Origin: Thiomonas delicata
Lineage (GTDB): Bacteria > Pseudomonadota > Gammaproteobacteria > Burkholderiales > Burkholderiaceae_C
Direction: 5' to 3'
Assembly: GCF_900088825.1 (NCBI RefSeq)
Contig: NZ_LT592170.1
Span: 124,001 to 188,000, forward strand
DNA: 64,000 bases
The notes below the pieces were generated by a model, which had not been told where the DNA came from, did not search any database, and worked only from the letters and a program-made list of their open reading frames with translations. Positions within the stretch are counted from its first letter, which is position 1, and each line of letters opens with the position of its first letter. This document shows, in pieces, positions 59,912 through 64,000 of the stretch. The position numbers were made by a program, and so were the translations under genes.

Positions 59912-60496
59912 CTACGAACCATGCGGCGGAACGCCAAGGATGATTTCAGTGGGCCGCACAAAATGATAATCAGGAATAGCCATATTACCTGGTGCTGGCA
60001 TATTCTTGAAAACTCTGGCTGCCAGATCATAAGTCGAGCCATGACACGGGCACAGAAAACCCCCAACCCAATCTGATGGCAAGCCTGGCTGTGGTCCCGG
60101 ATTGAGTCGATCTGTGGGCGAACATCCAAGGTGTGTACAGATATCGGTCCAGATGAAATATTCTGGTTTGGTGGAGCGCCACTGGTTGCGCGCCCATTCT
60201 GGCGTCGGGTATTGCGTGCTCTGGGAAAGAGGGTCGACGACCCTGGACTGTGTGACATTCAAGGAAGCCAGCATCGCAGGCGTGCGATGAAGGATTCCGA
60301 TCGGCTGGCCGCGCCACAAAACTGTTTTGCGCTGCCCGGGCTCTAGGCCGGTGAAATCGACTTTGATCGGGCCACCTTCTGCCCGAGCCGCTGCCGAAGG
60401 GTCCATCGATTCGATGAACGGGACTGCCGTGGCCGCACAGCCGATGCAGCCGGTCGCGCCCGTGGCGAGCAGCCAGAAGCGTCGTTGTGGATCCAT
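59912..60496 (-). CDS. petA: Ubiquinol-cytochrome c reductase Rieske iron-sulfur subunit
   Basis: A 194-residue protein with an N-terminal membrane anchor/Tat-like region (RRFWLLATGATGCIGCAATA). Both Rieske boxes are intact: CTHLGC (C120, H122, C125) and CPCHGS (C149, C151, H152). LPSDWVGGFLCPCHGS and the end ILGVPP fit the bc1 complex type rather than AioB. petB and petC normally follow; here the next DNA is the end of the tns module, so this is an orphan or separated copy. It is divergent from aioBA. Confidence 0.9.
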   Translation of the reverse strand: MDPQRRFWLLATGATGCIGCAATAVPFIESMDPSAAARAEGGPIKVDFTGLEPGQRKTVLWRGQPIGILHRTPAMLASLNVTQSRVVDPLSQSTQYPTPEWARNQWRSTKPEYFIWTDICTHLGCSPTDRLNPGPQPGLPSDWVGGFLCPCHGSTYDLAARVFKNMPAPGNMAIPDYHFVRPTEIILGVPPHGS

Positions 60497-60877
60497 GTTG
60501 ATGTCGCTTTCCCTGTTTGCGATGAGTTCGATAGGCGCTCACGTGAAAGCCACGCGACCTACCACCAACATGGATCGGGAAAGCTCCGCTCGGTTCCAGC
60601 GATTAGGGTATTGCCGAATATCATTGACTCGAATCGAGGAAACGAACAGGTCGTTCTTTGCGCGAGATTTTGACGTTCGAATGTTACGTTATCGTAACGC
60701 GACAAAATCCAACGTTACGATAACGTAACGTAAATGGAGTACTCGGCGGTCCGTGATAAACTTGCCACTGATGGGATGCGTGTTTTCACTATATCTATGG
60801 CTCTTGTTCGGATGTAAAAAGCGACTCTTCAACTGTTAGCGAGCTTTAACGAGCTTTAACTCACCCGAGGAGGCATC
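60497..60877. promoter_or_regulatory. Divergent petA/aioB control region with a double palindromic operator
   Basis: No gene lies in these 381 bases. Two palindromic sites, GTTACG-TTAT-CGTAAC (60683-60698) and GTTACG-ATAA-CGTAAC (60714-60729), are inverted copies of each other, separated by about 15 bases. A 10-bp tandem repeat GAGCTTTAAC occurs at 60841-60860, just before the aioB RBS. A sigma-54 -24/-12 promoter, known for aio operons in some other bacteria, was not seen. Confidence 0.6.
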
Positions 60878-61417
60878 ATGACTGAAAAAGTATCGCGCCG
60901 GATTTTCCTGAAAGTTGCCGGCACCAGCGTAGCAGGGGTCGGAGCGGCCGTCAGCCCGGTTGGCTCCGCCGTGGCGGCGGGGAATAACCAAGCCGCTATC
61001 CAGACTGCAGCCGGCGCCGCAGTACTGCCGTATCCCAAGATTTCCGTCGGCAAGGCCCAAAGCATGCAGGCCAACACACCCGTGTCGTTCAGCTATCCGG
61101 ATGGCGACTCGCCTTGCGTGGCCATCAAGATGGGGCAGCGTGTCGCAGGCGGCGTTGGCCCCGACGGGGACATCGTGGCGTACAGCAATCTTTGCACCCA
61201 CATGGGCTGCCCCTTGATGTACGACCCGGCCACGCAGCGCTTCAAGTGCCCCTGTCACTACAGCATGTTCGATCCCGAGAAGTCGGGTCAGATGATCTGC
61301 GGCCAGGCGACCGAAGATCTGCCGCAAATCCAACTCGAGTACGACCCGGCCTCCGACAGTGTTCGCGCCGTGGCCGTCACCGGCCTGATCTACGGCCGCC
61401 AGGCCAACGTGCTGTAA
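60878..61417 (+). CDS. aioB: Arsenite oxidase small subunit (Rieske)
   Basis: A 179-residue Rieske [2Fe-2S] protein with a Tat signal ([20 protein letters not shown]) that also carries the co-folded large subunit to the periplasm. Box I CTHMGC (C106, H108, C111) and box II CPCHYS (C124, C126, H127) are intact; the two extra Cys can form the disulfide seen in the family. GAGGAGG lies before the ATG. It passes electrons from the Mo subunit to cytochrome c. Confidence 0.96.
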   Translation: MTEKVSRRIFLKVAGTSVAGVGAAVSPVGSAVAAGNNQAAIQTAAGAAVLPYPKISVGKAQSMQANTPVSFSYPDGDSPCVAIKMGQRVAGGVGPDGDIVAYSNLCTHMGCPLMYDPATQRFKCPCHYSMFDPEKSGQMICGQATEDLPQIQLEYDPASDSVRAVAVTGLIYGRQANVL

Positions 61418-61444
61418 GCCCATCACCGTCAGGAGACGAACACC

Positions 61445-63970
61445 ATGTCGCAATTCAAGGATCGTGTCGCGCTGCCGCCGGCAGATGCGCAAAAAACCAA
61501 TTTGACCTGCCATTTCTGCATCGTGGGCTGTGGCTACCACGCCTACACCTGGGATGCCGACCGCGAGGGCGGGCGAGCGCCCCACCAGAACGCGCTGGGG
61601 CTTGATTTTCGCAAGCAACTTCCGCCCTTCGCCACCATCATGACCCCGGCGATGACCAATGTGCTGACCGACAAGAACGGCAAGCGTAAAGCCGTCATGA
61701 TCGTGCCGGACAAGGCCTGCGTCGTCAACCAGGGGCTGAGCTCGACCCGGGGGGGCAAAATGGCTTCCTACTTCTACAACGCCGATGGCCTCGCCAAAGA
61801 GCGTCTGCTTCATCCCCGTGTCTACTATGGTGACCAGTGGATGGACACCTCCTGGGACTACGCCTCCCAAGTTTATGGCGGCATGGTCAAAAAAATTCTG
61901 GACGAAGATGGTCCGGACGAGATCGCTGTGGCCATGTTTGACCACGGGGGGGCCGGCGGAGGTTTCGAGAACACGTGGGGCACCGGCAAGCTGATCTTCA
62001 CCGGTATTCAGACCCCGACGGTGCGCATCCACAACCGTCCGGCGTACAACTCCGAATGCTTCGGCAACCGTGACATGGGCATTTTCGAGCTGAACAACAG
62101 CTACGAGGATGCCGAATTGGCGGACGTCATCTGGTCCATCGGCAACAATCCTTACGAAAACCAGACGAACTACTTCCTCGTGCACTGGCTGCCCAATCTG
62201 CAGGGCGGCACGGTGGACAAGAAGAAGAAAATGTTCCCTGGCGAACCGGTCGGTCCTGGCAAATTCATCTTCGTCGACCCGCGTCGCAATCCGTCGATTT
62301 CGATTTGTGAGGATCTGGCCAAGGATCAAGTTCTGCACTTGGCGATCAATCCCGGCAGCGATGGCGCCCTGTTCAATGGCCTGCTGACCTACATCGTCGA
62401 TCAAGGCTGGATCAATAAGGACTTCATTGCCAACCACACGGAAGGTTTCGAGGCGGCTGTCAAGGCCAACGCCATGTCGCTGGACGAATGCAGTCGCATC
62501 ACCGGCGTTCCGGTGGCGCAGATCAAGCAGGCTGCAGAGTGGAGCTACAAACCCAAGGCTCCGGGTAAGCAGCCACGCACCATGCATGCCTTCGAGAAAG
62601 GCATCATCTGGGGCAACAACAACTACGTCACTGAACAAGCCATCGGTGCCGTTGTCGTGGCCACGCACAATGTGGGCAGCCGACGTGGGACAGGCTGGGT
62701 GCGCATGGGCGGTCACCAGGAAGGTTACACACGGCCCCCATATCCGGAACCCAAGTCCCGCTATCCGGCCGCCGACTTTCCCATTCCGCGCCATGACAAA
62801 TTGATCGAGGTTGATACTTACCTCATCAATGGCAAGGGCAAGATGATGACGTTCTGGGCGTGCAACACCTTCCAGACTACCAACAATGCCCAGGCTCTGC
62901 GCGAAGCCGTCATTCGCCGCAGTCAGATCGTCAAACAGGCCATGGGCCAGGCACGTGGCGCCACGCCCAAGGAGATGGTGGACGTGATCTACAAGGCGAC
63001 GCAAAAGGGCGGGTTGTTTGTCGGGATGATGGATATCTATCCCACCATGATTGCCGAGGCGGCCCATGTGATGTTTCCGGGCGCTCTGCCGGGAGAAATG
63101 AACCACACCTCGATGAACGGTGAGCGCCGCCTGCGCCTCTCCGAGAAATTCATCGACCCGCCCGGCGAGGCGCTTCCCGACTGCCTGATCGCCGCGCGCA
63201 TCGCCAACACCATTCGCGTGATGTACGAGGCCGAAGGCAATGCCAAGATGGCCAAGCGCTTCGAAGGGTTCGAGTGGACAACCCCAGAAGATGCCTTCAA
63301 TGATGGATTCCGCCAGGTCGGTCGACCGGGCGCGCCCAAAATCGACAGCGAGGGTTACGCCACGGGCTACATGGCCACGTATGCACTGCTGCGCAAAGCT
63401 GGCAACAACGGCGTGCAGATGCCGATCAAGCAGGTTGATGGAGACAAGCTGCTGGGTTCGCCGACGCTTTATCCCGACGACAAGTTCGACACGCCCAATG
63501 GCAAGATCCAGGTCTTTCCAGCGAAGTGGGATGGTTGGCTCAAACAGGCAGCCGAGGTCAAGGCCAAGTACAAATTCTGGATCAACAACGGCCGGTTCAA
63601 CGAAGTCTGGCAGTCTTGGTACAACAACCAATACGACCCCTTCATCATGGACCGTTACCCGATGGCGGTGATCCAGATGAATCCTGCGGATATGGCGACC
63701 CTCGGCGTCAAGCCGACCGATGTGGTCGAAATCTACAACGACTACGGCACCACGATGGCCATGGCCTACCCGGAGCCGACCATCAAGCCCAACCAGTCCT
63801 TCGTCGTCTTCGGCGCTCCCAAAGGTGTCGTGGGTTCCGTGGTGACCACCGCCACAGATGTGCATTTCCTCGAATATCACAAGGGAACCTGGGCCGACAT
63901 TCGCCGCGTCGGCTCGATGCCGGACTGGCAACGCACCGTCTCGACCAAGAGCCGCATGTACGGGGTTTGA
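61445..63970 (+). CDS. aioA: Arsenite oxidase large molybdopterin subunit
   Basis: An 841-residue member of the DMSO reductase family with the [3Fe-4S] motif [13 protein letters not shown] (C22, C25, C29), characteristic of AioA. It binds Mo-bis-MGD and oxidises arsenite to arsenate in the periplasm. It has no signal of its own and travels with AioB. It follows aioB by 27 bases with a CAGGAGA RBS. The full length is present, ending KSRMYGV; cytochrome c or moeA-type genes may lie beyond the window. Confidence 0.97.
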   Translation: MSQFKDRVALPPADAQKTNLTCHFCIVGCGYHAYTWDADREGGRAPHQNALGLDFRKQLPPFATIMTPAMTNVLTDKNGKRKAVMIVPDKACVVNQGLSSTRGGKMASYFYNADGLAKERLLHPRVYYGDQWMDTSWDYASQVYGGMVKKILDEDGPDEIAVAMFDHGGAGGGFENTWGTGKLIFTGIQTPTVRIHNRPAYNSECFGNRDMGIFELNNSYEDAELADVIWSIGNNPYENQTNYFLVHWLPNLQGGTVDKKKKMFPGEPVGPGKFIFVDPRRNPSISICEDLAKDQVLHLAINPGSDGALFNGLLTYIVDQGWINKDFIANHTEGFEAAVKANAMSLDECSRITGVPVAQIKQAAEWSYKPKAPGKQPRTMHAFEKGIIWGNNNYVTEQAIGAVVVATHNVGSRRGTGWVRMGGHQEGYTRPPYPEPKSRYPAADFPIPRHDKLIEVDTYLINGKGKMMTFWACNTFQTTNNAQALREAVIRRSQIVKQAMGQARGATPKEMVDVIYKATQKGGLFVGMMDIYPTMIAEAAHVMFPGALPGEMNHTSMNGERRLRLSEKFIDPPGEALPDCLIAARIANTIRVMYEAEGNAKMAKRFEGFEWTTPEDAFNDGFRQVGRPGAPKIDSEGYATGYMATYALLRKAGNNGVQMPIKQVDGDKLLGSPTLYPDDKFDTPNGKIQVFPAKWDGWLKQAAEVKAKYKFWINNGRFNEVWQSWYNNQYDPFIMDRYPMAVIQMNPADMATLGVKPTDVVEIYNDYGTTMAMAYPEPTIKPNQSFVVFGAPKGVVGSVVTTATDVHFLEYHKGTWADIRRVGSMPDWQRTVSTKSRMYGV

Positions 63971-64000
63971 ATCGTTCCAATTCTCCCAGGCCACGGCGGC

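Noticed and set aside
60497-60877. Sigma-54 promoter for aioBA
   Set aside because: No convincing TGGCAC-N5-TTGC element was found.
60836-63994. Minus-strand 1052-residue frame opposite aioBA
   Set aside because: It mirrors aioA codon bias; no domain is recognised and aioBA is certain.

Overview
The window looks like a chromosomal segment of a betaproteobacterium (Burkholderiales). The 16S-tRNA-Ile-tRNA-Ala-23S-5S operon, the phoH-ybeY-lnt-glyQ-glyS-gmhB-plsC housekeeping run and the high GC fit that group. Arsenite oxidase genes (aioBA), chromate resistance genes (chrBA) and a cobalt/nickel efflux pair (dmeRF) suggest an acid-mine or metal-rich-habitat organism such as Thiomonas. The genus is an inference; no search was run.

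Layout. 1-2254 (minus): the str operon rpsL-rpsG-fusA, with fusA running off the window edge. 2300-7706 (minus): a complete rRNA operon with promoter and terminator, ending only about 50 bases before rpsL. 7802-14737 (minus): moxR, a DUF58 gene, a DUF4381 gene, batA, a batB/batC fusion and batD, an envelope/stress cluster with tight overlaps. 14898-18705: chrB-chrA (minus), a divergent beta-propeller gene and a DUF493 gene. 18950-32145: a D-amino-acid aminotransferase and a LuxR-type response regulator (minus), then a long plus-strand housekeeping run. 32130-39502: a bestrophin-like channel, a cupredoxin, two related Tat-exported DsrE-like proteins, a divergent Nramp-family transporter flanked by two small proteins, a DUF3563 protein and a GDT1/TMEM165-type transporter. 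39548-41079: dmeR-dmeF.

From about 41100 to 59700 the DNA is accessory. It holds gene and IS fragments, a PemIK/ChpSB-type toxin-antitoxin pair, HAD-like genes, an intact IS21-family element (44512-47033) next to a 296-bp duplication, a ParE-type toxin-antitoxin pair, an unknown membrane protein, an intact IS4-family element with a 10-bp target duplication, and a full Tn7-like tnsABCDE module on the minus strand (51602-59642). A Tn7-like left end with three TnsB-type repeats starts at 51459. A second locus at 42600-42860 has two back-to-back Tn7-type ends whose internal repeats differ from those at 51459 and from each other. Parts of at least three Tn7-like elements therefore seem to have accumulated here.

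From 59912 to the right edge is a respiratory arsenic region: a lone Rieske gene of the bc1 type (petA-like, minus) and divergent aioB-aioA (plus). The intergenic region between them carries a striking pair of palindromic operator-like sites. The tns module lies directly downstream of the Rieske gene, where petB and petC would normally be expected.
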